A stretch of 64,000 bases of DNA from Alcanivorax sp. DG881 (GTDB lineage: Bacteria; Pseudomonadota; Gammaproteobacteria; Pseudomonadales; Alcanivoracaceae): the NCBI RefSeq assembly GCF_000155615.1, contig NZ_DS989915.1, forward strand, positions 1,596,104-1,660,103, written 5' to 3'. Each line of letters opens with the position of its first letter. Position 1 is the first letter of the stretch. The position numbers and the translations under genes are program-made. Of this stretch, positions 8,759 through 17,409 are shown one piece after another. Below the pieces are notes generated by a model. That model did not search any database. It was given only the letters and a program-made list of their open reading frames with translations, and was not told the origin of the DNA.

Positions 8759-9614
8759 GGGACACTCCTCGCAACCGCCAACTGGCCATCAACAACAGCC
8801 CGGTCACGGCAATCAGCAGCAAGCCACTGGCAAACAGCGCCACGCGGTGGTCACCGGTGGCGTAAGCCATCTCCAGAGCAATATTCGCGGTCAGCGTGCG
8901 CACTGGGGCAAACACCGAATCCGGCCATTGCACCACATTGCCACACACCATCAGCACGGCCATGGTTTCCCCCAACGCCCGTCCGAACTGCAACACCACA
9001 CCACCCACAATCCCGGGCGCCGCGCGGGGCAACAGCACCCGCCGCAACATGCCCACCCGGGACAAAGCCAGCGCCTCACCGGCGCGTTGATAACGCAGCG
9101 GTAACTGCCCGAGCGCCGCGTCCGTCACCAGCAGCGCCAACGGCACAATCATCAGCCCCAGCACCAGTGACCCGGCCAGCCAGGAGGCGCCCGGCGGCAC
9201 CCATTGATTAATCCAGGGCACCAGCACCAGCATGCCCCACAGGCCATACACCACCGACGGAATACCCGCCATCAGCTCCACGCCGGCCAATACCGGACGA
9301 CGCAATCGTGGCGCAAAGTAACGTAGCCAGGCGGCCAGCAAGACCGCCACCGGAGCCGCCAGCACCAATGCCAACACACTGACGAAGAGCGATCCGGCAA
9401 TCATCGGCGCCATTCCGTATTCGCCCTGCCCCGGCTGCCAGGTGCTTTGCCAGATCCCCGCGCCTTCATTGATCAAAAACGGCAATGCCTGCACCAGCAG
9501 CACCACCACAATACCGCCGAGCACCAGTGCCGCCAGCCCCCCACACAGGCGCAGCACCAGCGTCAGCAGGCGATCACTCAGCGGCAGGGAGGAAGTAGTA
9601 ATCATGGTAGACAT
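8751..9614 (-). CDS. pstC: Phosphate-type ABC transporter permease PstC
   Basis: Inner-membrane permease subunit, 287 residues with about six membrane segments. The conserved permease loop is ALALSRVGMLRRVLLPRAAPGI, closely parallel to that of PstA. The start overlaps the end of pstS by 41 nt (ATG 9614) or 32 nt (ATG 9605); the ribosome site is therefore inside pstS, which implies coupled translation. It acts with PstA, PstB and the lipoprotein PstS. Confidence 0.9.
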   Translation of the reverse strand: MSTMITTSSLPLSDRLLTLVLRLCGGLAALVLGGIVVVLLVQALPFLINEGAGIWQSTWQPGQGEYGMAPMIAGSLFVSVLALVLAAPVAVLLAAWLRYFAPRLRRPVLAGVELMAGIPSVVYGLWGMLVLVPWINQWVPPGASWLAGSLVLGLMIVPLALLVTDAALGQLPLRYQRAGEALALSRVGMLRRVLLPRAAPGIVGGVVLQFGRALGETMAVLMVCGNVVQWPDSVFAPVRTLTANIALEMAYATGDHRVALFASGLLLIAVTGLLLMASWRLRGVSHG

Positions 9615-10383
9615 CCGCCATGTCTGTACGGGTTACAAAGGCCAGAAAGTCGGCCACCGGTTGCGACATCTCACCATGGGTCACCAGGTTCAACTCGCGG
9701 GCCAGGGGGTACCCCCCCTGCGCCAGTACGGCCAACGACGCAGGCTTGCCTTCCAGAGGCAGCAACCGGATAGCCGTACCATTGTCAGCTTCATAAATCG
9801 CGGTGCCGATGGACACATAGCCAATGGCAAAAGGATCCCCCGCCACCGCTTTGATGCCCTGCTGGTTTTCACCAATCACCCGATCCGGCTGGACCTGGCT
9901 GTTTTCCAGTTGAAAGTAGGCAAGGAAAAGCTCCTGGGTGGATCGGCCCTGCGCCTTGTGAACAACGGTAATGGGCCTGCCTTCGGTTGATCCAGCGTCC
10001 CAGCGCTGCATCTTGCCGGTGTAGATGGCACGAATCTGGTCATCATTGAGCGCCCGTACCGGATTGTCGCGATGAACGATAATCGCAATACCATCGCGCC
10101 CGATCAGGTGCCCATCCAGATCCTGTTCATCCGCTTTCAGCGCGCGGCTCACCATGCCCAGATCCGCCAACCCCTGACGCACATCACCCATGCCTCGCCC
10201 GGACCCACCACTTTGTACATCCACCTGTATTCCGGTTTCTGTTTCATAGCGTTCCGCCAACTCCGCCATCAGCGGCGCAATCGTGCTGGAACCAGTGACG
10301 GTTAACGTACTGCCAGACTCTCCGCACCCCACCAGAAAAAGCACAATCACAGCCCCTCCCAGCCACCTCAATCCAAACTGCAC
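9574..10383 (-). CDS. pstS: Periplasmic phosphate-binding lipoprotein, PstS type
   Basis: A compact 269-residue binding protein. GTG 10383 is preferred over ATG 10410 because AAGGAG lies about 6 nt upstream of the GTG. The lipobox LVGC makes it a lipoprotein. Ligand-binding features of the PstS family include VTGSSTIAPLM, QSGGSGRGMGDVRQG, DGIAIIVHRDNPV and RSTQELFLAYF. It is shorter than the classical PstS of enterics and resembles the compact marine and archaeal type. The selectivity for phosphate over arsenate cannot be judged by eye. It heads the pstSCAB operon, divergent from the arsenite methyltransferase gene. Confidence 0.88.
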   Translation of the reverse strand: MQFGLRWLGGAVIVLFLVGCGESGSTLTVTGSSTIAPLMAELAERYETETGIQVDVQSGGSGRGMGDVRQGLADLGMVSRALKADEQDLDGHLIGRDGIAIIVHRDNPVRALNDDQIRAIYTGKMQRWDAGSTEGRPITVVHKAQGRSTQELFLAYFQLENSQVQPDRVIGENQQGIKAVAGDPFAIGYVSIGTAIYEADNGTAIRLLPLEGKPASLAVLAQGGYPLARELNLVTHGEMSQPVADFLAFVTRTDMADVYHDYYFLPAAE

Positions 10384-10435
10384 TACCCTCTCCTTCCTGG
10401 CTGCCCGCATTCTTCACGTTATCTGCGGCACTTTG

Positions 10436-10453
10436 ATGCAACACTCATGCAAC
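10436..10453 (-). promoter_or_regulatory. Candidate PhoB-type operator upstream of pstS
   Basis: On the minus strand GTTGCAT occurs twice as direct repeats separated by 4 bp (GTTGCATGAGTGTTGCAT), giving the 11-bp spacing of PhoB boxes. The word differs from the E. coli consensus CTGTCAT at three positions, so the site may belong to PhoB or to another OmpR-family regulator. It lies 53 bp upstream of the preferred pstS start, in the region divergent from arsM. Confidence 0.4.
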
Positions 10454-10588
10454 TATTACATTGATGAGCGTCTTATTCGCCTCATTACTCACAAGCGCAG
10501 GAAACATTCCATCAGCACTGTAACCTGCAGCGATTTGCTGCATCCTATTAGCCTTACCCGGACAGCTTGATACTCAGGAGAGTAAGCA

Positions 10589-11629
10589 ATGCGTGAAGAC
10601 GTGCAGGATTATTACGGCAAACAACTGCATTCCAGTGCAGACCTGCAGACTAATGCCTGCTGTGATCAGGCGCCGCCGGAACACCTGAAGCCCCTGCTGG
10701 CACAACTCCATGATGAAGTGGTCAGCCGCTACTATGGCTGCGGGCTGGTAGCCCCGGAGCAACTGGAAGGCATGCGCATTCTGGATCTGGGTTCCGGCTC
10801 CGGACGCGATGTTTATCTCCTATCGGCACTGGTCGGCGAGCACGGCGAAGTGGTTGGCGTGGACATGACCGACGAGCAATTGGCGGTAGCCAATCGCCAC
10901 CTCGACTATCACCGTGACGCTTTTGGTTACGCCAACAGCAATGTGCGTTTCCTGAAAGGCTATATTGAAGAGCTCGACCAGCTGGACTTGCAGGACGGCT
11001 ACTTCGACATCGTCATTTCCAACTGCGTCATCAACCTGAGCACCGACAAGGCCAAGGTCATCAGCGACGTAAAACGCCTGCTGAAACCCGGCGGCGAGTT
11101 CTTTTTCTCCGATGTTTATGCAGACCGTCGCATTCCTGCCTCACTGGCCAAAGACCCGGTACTGTACGGAGAGTGCCTGTCCGGCGCCCTGTACTGGAAT
11201 GATTTCATCAACCTTGGCAAGCGCTGCGGCTTTACCGATCCAAGACTGGTGGAATCCCGCCCGCTGACCATTGAAAACCCGGCTATCGAAAAAACGCTGG
11301 GCAATATCCGCTTTTATTCAGCCACCTACCGGCTATTCAATATCGATTCGCTGGAGCCAGCCTGTGAAGATTATGGCCAGGCGGTGGTCTACAAAGGCAC
11401 ACTGACAAACAGCCCTCACCGCTTTGCTCTGGACGACCATCACTGGATCGAAACCGGTAAAGTTTTCCCGGTGTGCGGGAACACCTGGTTGATGCTGGAG
11501 AAAAGCCGCTTTGCGGCACACTTTGATTTCATCGGCAACTTCGACACCCATTACGGTATCTTCGAAGGCTGCGGGCTGAATGTGCCTTTCGAAGACAATC
11601 AGGAAGGTAGTGCAGCGAGTTGTTGCTGA
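10589..11629 (+). CDS. arsM: Arsenite S-adenosylmethionine methyltransferase (ArsM/AS3MT type)
   Basis: A cytosolic SAM-dependent enzyme expected to methylate trivalent arsenic. The SAM site LDLGSGSGRD is at residues 65-74. The three arsenic-binding cysteine positions of the family can be placed: Cys24/Cys25 in TNACC, Cys146 in SNCVINLS, and Cys196 in YGECLSGAL. SDVYADRRIP is also characteristic. The 346-residue protein has a C-terminal extension with several cysteines and ends in Cys345-Cys346, as in ArsM forms from marine organisms. ATG 10589 follows AGGAG. It is divergent from pstSCAB and upstream of the TVP38-reductase fusion. No arsR, arsB or arsS is seen nearby. Confidence 0.88.
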   Translation: MREDVQDYYGKQLHSSADLQTNACCDQAPPEHLKPLLAQLHDEVVSRYYGCGLVAPEQLEGMRILDLGSGSGRDVYLLSALVGEHGEVVGVDMTDEQLAVANRHLDYHRDAFGYANSNVRFLKGYIEELDQLDLQDGYFDIVISNCVINLSTDKAKVISDVKRLLKPGGEFFFSDVYADRRIPASLAKDPVLYGECLSGALYWNDFINLGKRCGFTDPRLVESRPLTIENPAIEKTLGNIRFYSATYRLFNIDSLEPACEDYGQAVVYKGTLTNSPHRFALDDHHWIETGKVFPVCGNTWLMLEKSRFAAHFDFIGNFDTHYGIFEGCGLNVPFEDNQEGSAASCC

Positions 11630-11661
11630 AGCCGCAGTCGTTTTCTTGCAAACCAAGAAGA

Positions 11662-11746
11662 AAGTCGCGAGAAGCGAGTAACGAAGATCAAAAGCGTGAT
11701 CACCCTTCCGGGTTTTGCCTTTCGCAACTCGTTACTCGCAATTCAA
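11662..11746. repeat. Inverted heptamer arrays between arsM and the TVP38 fusion
   Basis: Left arm 11662-11696 runs in 7-bp steps (AAGTCGC, GAGAAGC, GAGTAAC and two degenerate units). Right arm 11719-11746 runs in 7-bp steps with CTCGTTA and CTCGCAA words. The core GCGAGTAACGA at 11674-11684 is perfectly complementary to TCGTTACTCGC at 11729-11739, so the pair can form an 11-bp stem. The word family matches the radA-alr locus. Confidence 0.75.
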
Positions 11747-11811
11747 ACGCCCGACGAGCATAAACTCTGACCAAGATCCTCCAGCACCGTAACACTGATC
11801 AAGGAAGCCAA

Positions 11812-13956
11812 ATGAACATCAAAAAAGCGCTGTTACTTGCCATCATCGCCGCGCTGATTGCCAGCTACTTTGTGTTTGATCTGGGCCAATATTTCAGCCT
11901 CGGTTATATCAAGGAGCAGCAAAGCGCTTTTGATGCGTTGTACCAAGACAACCCTGCGCTGATCCTCGGTGGCTTTTTCGCGCTCTATGTCATAGTCACG
12001 GCACTCAGCCTGCCCGGCGCTGCCATCATGACGCTGGCCGCCGGCGCCCTGTTCGGCTTCTGGATTGCCCTGGCACTGGTCTCCTTTGCATCCTCAGCGG
12101 GCGCTACCCTGGCGTTTCTCGCCTCCCGTTTTCTGTTTCATGACACGGTGCAAAATCGCTTTGGCGAACGGCTGAAAAAACTCAATGAGGGTGTCAAAAA
12201 AGAAGGCGCGTTTTATCTTTTCACATTGCGTCTGGTGCCCGTTGTACCGTTTTTCATTATCAATCTGGTTATGGGCCTCACCCCCATCAAAGCGCGCACT
12301 TTTTACTGGGTCAGCCAGGTGGGTATGCTGGCCGGCACCGCCGTCTACGTGAATGCGGGCACCCAACTTGGCCAGATCGACAGCCTGGGTGGTTTACTGT
12401 CACCCGAGTTACTGGGCGCCTTTGTGCTGCTGGGTATTTTCCCGTGGATAGCCAAGGCGATCATGGCCCGCTTGCAGGCGCGAAAAGTGTACAAGGGCTG
12501 GAAAAAACCCAAACAGTTTGACCGCAACCTGATTGTTATCGGCGCAGGTTCGGGCGGGCTGGTCAGCGCCTACATTGCCGCCACCGTCAAAGCGAAAGTG
12601 ACCTTGATCGAGAAACACAAAATGGGTGGCGACTGCCTGAATACCGGGTGCGTGCCGTCCAAGGCACTGATCAAGAGTGCCCGCGTGGCCTTCTATGAAA
12701 AACAGGCGGAAAAATTCGGCTTCGACAGCATTCGCAATGACTTCCGTTTCCGTACATTGATGGAACGTGTCCACACCATCATCAAGAAAATTGAGCCCCA
12801 TGACTCTGTAGAACGATACAGCGAACTGGGCGTGGACTGCCGTTACGGGGAAGCCACCTTTATCTCGCCATGGGAAGTGGAGATCCGCAACGGTGATCAC
12901 CGCGAACGCCTGACCGCCCGCAGCATTATTATCGCCACCGGCGCCCAACCGTTTATTCCACCGGTTCCCGGTATCGAGGACATGGATGCCCTCACCTCCG
13001 ACACCCTGTGGAACATTGAAGAACAGCCCCAGCGCCTCGTGGTCCTGGGTGGCGGCCCCATTGGCTGTGAGCTGTCGCAAACGTTTGCCCGTCTGGGCAG
13101 CCAGGTGACGCAGATACAGAAAGGCCCGCGCTTGATGCCCCGCGAGGATGAAGACGCCGCAGCACTGGTCACCGCCGCCCTGGAAGAGAGCGGCGTCACG
13201 GTATTGGTGGATCACACCACCGTGCGCTTTGCCCGGGAAGAGGGTGAAAAGGTGTTGTATGTCACGGGGGACGGACAGGAAAAGCGGATCGTATTCGATA
13301 CGCTATTGCTGGCCGTGGGGCGCAAAGCCAACACCGCAGGGCTGGGACTGGAAACGCTAAAGCTGCCCACCGATGGCAACGGCACCATCACCGTCAACGA
13401 TCATCTGCAAAGCCGCTTCCCGAATATTTATGCCTGCGGCGATGTGGCCGGCCCCTACCAGTTTACCCATACCGCCTCTCACCAGGCATGGTATGCCTCG
13501 GTCAATGCCCTGTTTGGTTTTGCGAAAAAATTCAAAGTGGACTATCGGGTGATCCCCTGGTGCACCTTTACCGACCCGGAAGTTGCCCGGGTCGGGCTGA
13601 ATGAACAGGAAGCCAACGAGCAAGGCATCGATTACGAGGTCACCCGCTACGGCATTGACGACCTGGACCGGGCCATCGCCGAAAGTGCGGACCTGGGTTT
13701 TGTGAAAGTACTGACCGCCACAGGCAGCGACCGGATTCTCGGCGTTACCATTGTCGGCCAGCACGCCGGGGAGCTGATTGCCGAGTACGTACTGGCCATG
13801 AAACACAAGCTGGGCCTGAGCAAGATCCTCGGCACCATCCATATTTACCCAACCATGGCCGAAGCCAACAAGTTTGCTGCCGGGGAATGGAAAAAAGCCC
13901 GCAAGCCAGAGGGACTGTTACGCTGGGTAGAGCGGCTTCACAACATTCGGCGCTAA
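11812..13956 (+). CDS. TVP38/TMEM64 membrane domain fused to pyridine nucleotide-disulfide oxidoreductase
   Basis: A 714-residue fusion. Residues 1 to about 225 form a TVP38/TMEM64 (DedA-superfamily) membrane domain with segments near 5-25, 48-75, 78-105, 135-155 and 195-215 and the loop LPGAAIMTLAAGALFG. Residues 238-714 form a flavoprotein disulfide reductase: FAD site GAGSGGLVSAYIA, redox-active Cys275 and Cys280 in GGDCLNTGCVPSK, an NAD(P) site GGGPIGCEL, YACGDVAG, and the catalytic HIYPTMAE. It resembles mercuric reductase in sequence but lacks an N-terminal heavy-metal domain and the C-terminal Cys pair, so mercury is an unlikely substrate. Its position after arsM suggests an arsenic or thiol-redox role, which is inference. 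Confidence 0.85.
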   Translation: MNIKKALLLAIIAALIASYFVFDLGQYFSLGYIKEQQSAFDALYQDNPALILGGFFALYVIVTALSLPGAAIMTLAAGALFGFWIALALVSFASSAGATLAFLASRFLFHDTVQNRFGERLKKLNEGVKKEGAFYLFTLRLVPVVPFFIINLVMGLTPIKARTFYWVSQVGMLAGTAVYVNAGTQLGQIDSLGGLLSPELLGAFVLLGIFPWIAKAIMARLQARKVYKGWKKPKQFDRNLIVIGAGSGGLVSAYIAATVKAKVTLIEKHKMGGDCLNTGCVPSKALIKSARVAFYEKQAEKFGFDSIRNDFRFRTLMERVHTIIKKIEPHDSVERYSELGVDCRYGEATFISPWEVEIRNGDHRERLTARSIIIATGAQPFIPPVPGIEDMDALTSDTLWNIEEQPQRLVVLGGGPIGCELSQTFARLGSQVTQIQKGPRLMPREDEDAAALVTAALEESGVTVLVDHTTVRFAREEGEKVLYVTGDGQEKRIVFDTLLLAVGRKANTAGLGLETLKLPTDGNGTITVNDHLQSRFPNIYACGDVAGPYQFTHTASHQAWYASVNALFGFAKKFKVDYRVIPWCTFTDPEVARVGLNEQEANEQGIDYEVTRYGIDDLDRAIAESADLGFVKVLTATGSDRILGVTIVGQHAGELIAEYVLAMKHKLGLSKILGTIHIYPTMAEANKFAAGEWKKARKPEGLLRWVERLHNIRR

Positions 13957-13971
13957 CTACAAAAGCATAAT

Positions 13972-13995
13972 TGACAATTATTCTCATTATCATTA
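13972..13995 (+). promoter_or_regulatory. Fur box upstream of the TonB-dependent receptor
   Basis: TGACAAT-T-ATTCTCA at 13972-13986 matches the 7-1-7 Fur pattern TGATAATNATTATCA at 12 of 14 positions, and an overlapping ATTATCATTA follows to 13995. It lies 43 bp before the receptor start, as expected for iron-repressed transcription. Confidence 0.85.
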
Positions 13996-14037
13996 CGGTG
14001 CACGGCCGTCCTACCTTGAAAGAAAAAGGAGAGCGCC

Positions 14038-16155
14038 GTGCTCCGCTTTTGCCGTTATGGCTTGCCCGTATCGTTATTGTCCCTTGCGTGTTCCCCATTG
14101 GCCCTGGCCGAAGAAGCCGCTGGCGCCCATGAGCTGGGCCAGATTACCGTGTCGGCCACCCGTGCTCACTCCACCGTTGATGAGACTCCGCAGAAAGTTC
14201 TCATCATCAGCCGCGAAGAAATTGAAGAACAACTGGCCATCAGCAATGACCCCGGCCAGGTACTCAGCAACCTGATTCCCTCTTATTCGCCCAGCCGCCA
14301 GAAGCTCTCCAATGCCGGCGAAAGCTTCCGTGGCCGTTCGCCGCTATTCATGATTGACGGCGTTCCCCAGAGCAACCCGCTACGCGATAGCGCGCGGGAC
14401 AGCTATACCATTGACCTGTCCATGGTGGAGCGCATCGAAGTGATTTATGGTGCCAGTGCCGAGCATGGGCTGGGCGCCACCGGCGGGATCATCAATTACA
14501 TTACTCGCCGCGCCGACACCGGCACCATCAATCAGGAAGCCTCCGTCAGCCTGACTTCCGACGATGATTTTGATTCCGATGGCCAGGGCCACAAGGTGGA
14601 CTACAGCATCAGTGGCCAGAAAGGCGACTGGGATTACCTCGGCGCCATCAGCCAGCAAAAGCGTGGCGTTTTTTATGATGGTGACGACCAGCTTGTCGGC
14701 ATCGCCTACCCCGGCGAACTGCAGAACTCTACCAGCTATGACGTAATGGGCCGGGTCGGCTACTGGATCGACGATAACCAGAACATCGAACTGATGCTCA
14801 ACCACTTCGAACTGGAAGGTGAAGGGGATTATGTTCCGGTGCCGGGTGACCGGGATGAAGGCATCCCCACCCGCGCCCGCCCGGGCGACCCGGTAGGCGA
14901 CCCGGGCTTCAACAAGGTCACCACCGCCAGCTTCTCCTACAGCCATGCAGACTGGTTCGGCAACAAGGCGGACGTGCAAGTGTACGGCCAGCAATTCCGG
15001 GCCCAGTTTGCCACCACCCCGTTCTTCCCCTACGTGGACAGTGCCGGTAATAGTCAGCTCGACCAGACCCGTAACGAATCCGACAAGGTCGGTGCCAAAT
15101 TTACCCTGACCCGTAACGGCCTGCTCAACAATCGCCTGGGGATTACCACCGGCCTGGATCTGCTGCAGGATGAAACCAATCAGGATCTGGTACACACCGG
15201 TCGCACCTACGTACCGGAAACCCAGTACCGCAACTACGCCCCCTTCCTGCAAGGCCGCTTCAAGCTCACCGACAAGCTCAACCTGAATGCCGGTGCCCGT
15301 TATGAAAAAGCCAAACTGAAAGTGGACACTTACTCCACCATCGATCGGGCCAACGTGGTCAATGACAACGTGGTTGTGGAAGGCGGCAGCCCGGACTTCA
15401 GCGAAACGCTCTACAACGCTGGGCTGGTATACCAGCTCACCAACTGGGCGCAGCTCTACGGCAGCTACTCGGAAGGGTTTGGTATGCCCGATGTGGGCCG
15501 GGTCTTGCGCGGCATCAACACCCCCGGCCAGGACGTAGACACCCTCCTGCAGCTGCAGCCCATCGTCACCGACAACCGGGAAATCGGCGGGCGTTTCAAC
15601 TGGGCACGCTACGGCTTTGAAGTGAGCTACTACGAGTCCAACTCGGATCTGGGCGAGCGCCTCACGTTCAACAGTGCCACGGGCACCTTCGAAGGCAGCC
15701 GGGAGAAAACCGAGATCCAGGGCGTGGAACTGTCCGGACACATGCAGATTAACGACGCCCACCGCGTCAAACTGTCCTACTCCCACGAGGACGGCGAATC
15801 CGACACCGATGGCAACGGCGTTGTCGATACCGAACTGAGCGGCCTGACCATTGCGCCCGACACGGTACAGATGAGCTGGAATGCCGGCTGGAGCCGCACC
15901 GTCTCATCCTACCTGCAAGTCAGCCACTTCTTCAGCCGCGGCTTTGATGACCCGGACTTGGACTTTGACGGCTATAGCCTGGTCGACGCCATGGTCAGCT
16001 ACAAGCTACCCGCGGGTAAACTGGATCTGGGCATTGAGAACCTGACGGATGAAGACTACTTCACCTACTACTCCCAGGCCGCCCGCGTGAGTGACGAGTA
16101 CAACTTCAAGGGCCGTGGTCGCACCTACACTCTGGGATATAGTCTGGACTTCTGA
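14038..16155 (+). CDS. TonB-dependent outer-membrane receptor, siderophore type
   Basis: A 705-residue outer-membrane receptor for an iron complex. GTG 14038 follows AAGGAG at good distance, and a signal peptide ends near LALAEE. A TonB-box-like ITVSA precedes the plug domain (about residues 55-165), which contains IDGVPQSNPLRD and the VERIEVIYGASAEHGLGATGG motif. The rest is a 22-strand-type barrel with the NLTDEDYF segment and terminal YTLGYSLDF. The Fur box upstream and the PepSY gene downstream support ferric-siderophore uptake. The ligand is unknown; no biosynthetic genes are close. Confidence 0.93.
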   Translation: MLRFCRYGLPVSLLSLACSPLALAEEAAGAHELGQITVSATRAHSTVDETPQKVLIISREEIEEQLAISNDPGQVLSNLIPSYSPSRQKLSNAGESFRGRSPLFMIDGVPQSNPLRDSARDSYTIDLSMVERIEVIYGASAEHGLGATGGIINYITRRADTGTINQEASVSLTSDDDFDSDGQGHKVDYSISGQKGDWDYLGAISQQKRGVFYDGDDQLVGIAYPGELQNSTSYDVMGRVGYWIDDNQNIELMLNHFELEGEGDYVPVPGDRDEGIPTRARPGDPVGDPGFNKVTTASFSYSHADWFGNKADVQVYGQQFRAQFATTPFFPYVDSAGNSQLDQTRNESDKVGAKFTLTRNGLLNNRLGITTGLDLLQDETNQDLVHTGRTYVPETQYRNYAPFLQGRFKLTDKLNLNAGARYEKAKLKVDTYSTIDRANVVNDNVVVEGGSPDFSETLYNAGLVYQLTNWAQLYGSYSEGFGMPDVGRVLRGINTPGQDVDTLLQLQPIVTDNREIGGRFNWARYGFEVSYYESNSDLGERLTFNSATGTFEGSREKTEIQGVELSGHMQINDAHRVKLSYSHEDGESDTDGNGVVDTELSGLTIAPDTVQMSWNAGWSRTVSSYLQVSHFFSRGFDDPDLDFDGYSLVDAMVSYKLPAGKLDLGIENLTDEDYFTYYSQAARVSDEYNFKGRGRTYTLGYSLDF

Positions 16156-16174
16156 ACGTCACCGCCGTTTCATT

Positions 16175-16201
16175 ACGGGCAGCCTATGGCTGCCCGTTTT
16201 G
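16175..16201 (+). terminator. Rho-independent terminator after the TonB receptor
   Basis: ACGGGCAGCC and GGCTGCCCGT form a 10-bp perfect stem with a 3-nt loop, followed by TTTTG. It lies between the receptor and the PepSY gene and may reduce but not abolish read-through. Confidence 0.85.
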
Positions 16202-16220
16202 TATAAGGATCCACACCTGC

Positions 16221-17351
16221 ATGCGCAACACCCTGTTCACCCTGCACAAATACACCGGCCTGATCACCGGGCTGCTGCTGGTGGTTATCGGCCTTAGCGG
16301 CAGTTTGCTGGTCTTCCATGACGGCCTGGATGAGTCGCTCAATCCGCAACTGATGACCGAGGGGAGCGAGACGCTTCCCTTCAACGATATCGTTGCCAGC
16401 GCCGAGGCGGAGCTGGGCCGAAAGGCCTTGCGTCTCGAACCGGCGCAGGATTCAGGCAGCCCGCACACCCTGCGTTTCTTTGCCCCGCCGGGAGAACCCG
16501 GCCCGATTCAGGTTAGCGTCTCGCCCTATACCGGCGAGGTCCTTGCGATTCGCACCTGGGGCGACTACCTGATGACCTGGATCTACAGCCTGCATTACAC
16601 CCTGTTGTCCGGCGAAATTGGCGAGATTGTGGTTGGCGTGCTTGGCCTGTGCTTGCTCGGCTTCTGTCTGACCGGCGTTTACCTGTGGTGGCCCACCGGC
16701 AAGCGCAAGGGAAAGTGGCGCCGCAACCTGACCATTAAACGGGGCGGCGGCACCTACCGATTACACTTTGACCTGCACCAGGTCATCGGCATCTATTTTC
16801 TCCCGGTACTGCTGGTGGTCGCCTTTTCCGGGGTCACCCTGATATTCCCGACCCAGGTGGCGGCACTGGTGGATGCCGTGCTCCCGCTGGAAAAACGCCC
16901 CTCACCTTCGTCAACGCTACCGGACAGCCCGGGCACGCCCTCTATTACCCCGCAGCAATCACTGGATATTGCCCGCACCGTTTTCCCACAGGCACCGCTG
17001 ATTCGCCTCGATTTCCCCCGCAGTGAAACCGGCAGTTATTCGCTGGCGTTCAACCGGGACGGAGAACCCTGGCAGCATTACGGCGCCAGCCGTATCTGGG
17101 TAGACCAGTACAGCGGCGAGGTACTGGCGGTATGGGACGCCCCCAATGTGGCCGCCGGAAGCCAGTTCATGACCTGGCAATTCCCGCTCCACAATGGTGA
17201 TGCCCTGGGCATGCCGGGGCGCATCATCGTCCTGATCAGCGGCCTGACGCCCCTGCTGTTCTTTATCACCGGCACCTACCTGTGGTGGCAAAAACGCCAG
17301 CTTCGCCGGCAGGCACAACGCCGCAAGCTGGCACGACAACAGGCACGTTGA
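16221..17351 (+). CDS. PepSY-associated membrane protein (iron-uptake linked)
   Basis: A 376-residue inner-membrane protein of the PepSY_TM family. Four membrane segments are apparent near residues 12-32, 135-155, 190-212 and 335-357. The first begins with LFTLHKYTGLITGLLLVVIGLSGSL, and the second pair is preceded by WIYSLHYTLL; histidines His9, His133 and His188 are candidates for metal or haem contact. FDLHQVIGIYFLPVLLVVAFSG and MTWQFPLHNGDALG are characteristic. Such proteins often sit beside siderophore receptors and are thought to act in periplasmic ferric-siderophore reduction. It follows the receptor by 65 nt. Confidence 0.88.
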   Translation: MRNTLFTLHKYTGLITGLLLVVIGLSGSLLVFHDGLDESLNPQLMTEGSETLPFNDIVASAEAELGRKALRLEPAQDSGSPHTLRFFAPPGEPGPIQVSVSPYTGEVLAIRTWGDYLMTWIYSLHYTLLSGEIGEIVVGVLGLCLLGFCLTGVYLWWPTGKRKGKWRRNLTIKRGGGTYRLHFDLHQVIGIYFLPVLLVVAFSGVTLIFPTQVAALVDAVLPLEKRPSPSSTLPDSPGTPSITPQQSLDIARTVFPQAPLIRLDFPRSETGSYSLAFNRDGEPWQHYGASRIWVDQYSGEVLAVWDAPNVAAGSQFMTWQFPLHNGDALGMPGRIIVLISGLTPLLFFITGTYLWWQKRQLRRQAQRRKLARQQAR

Positions 17352-17409
17352 CGCCCTGTTGTCACCCTTCCATGCTTAACTGAAAGCTGAAGACCACAAG
17401 GAGCCTCAC

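Noticed and set aside
11812-13956. Mercuric reductase (MerA)
   Set aside because: The reductase core resembles MerA, but the N-terminal heavy-metal domain and the C-terminal vicinal cysteines needed for mercury are absent, and no mer genes are nearby.
14380-15786. A 468-codon minus-strand frame opposite the TonB receptor
   Set aside because: It mirrors the receptor's codon pattern and has no start signal or family features.
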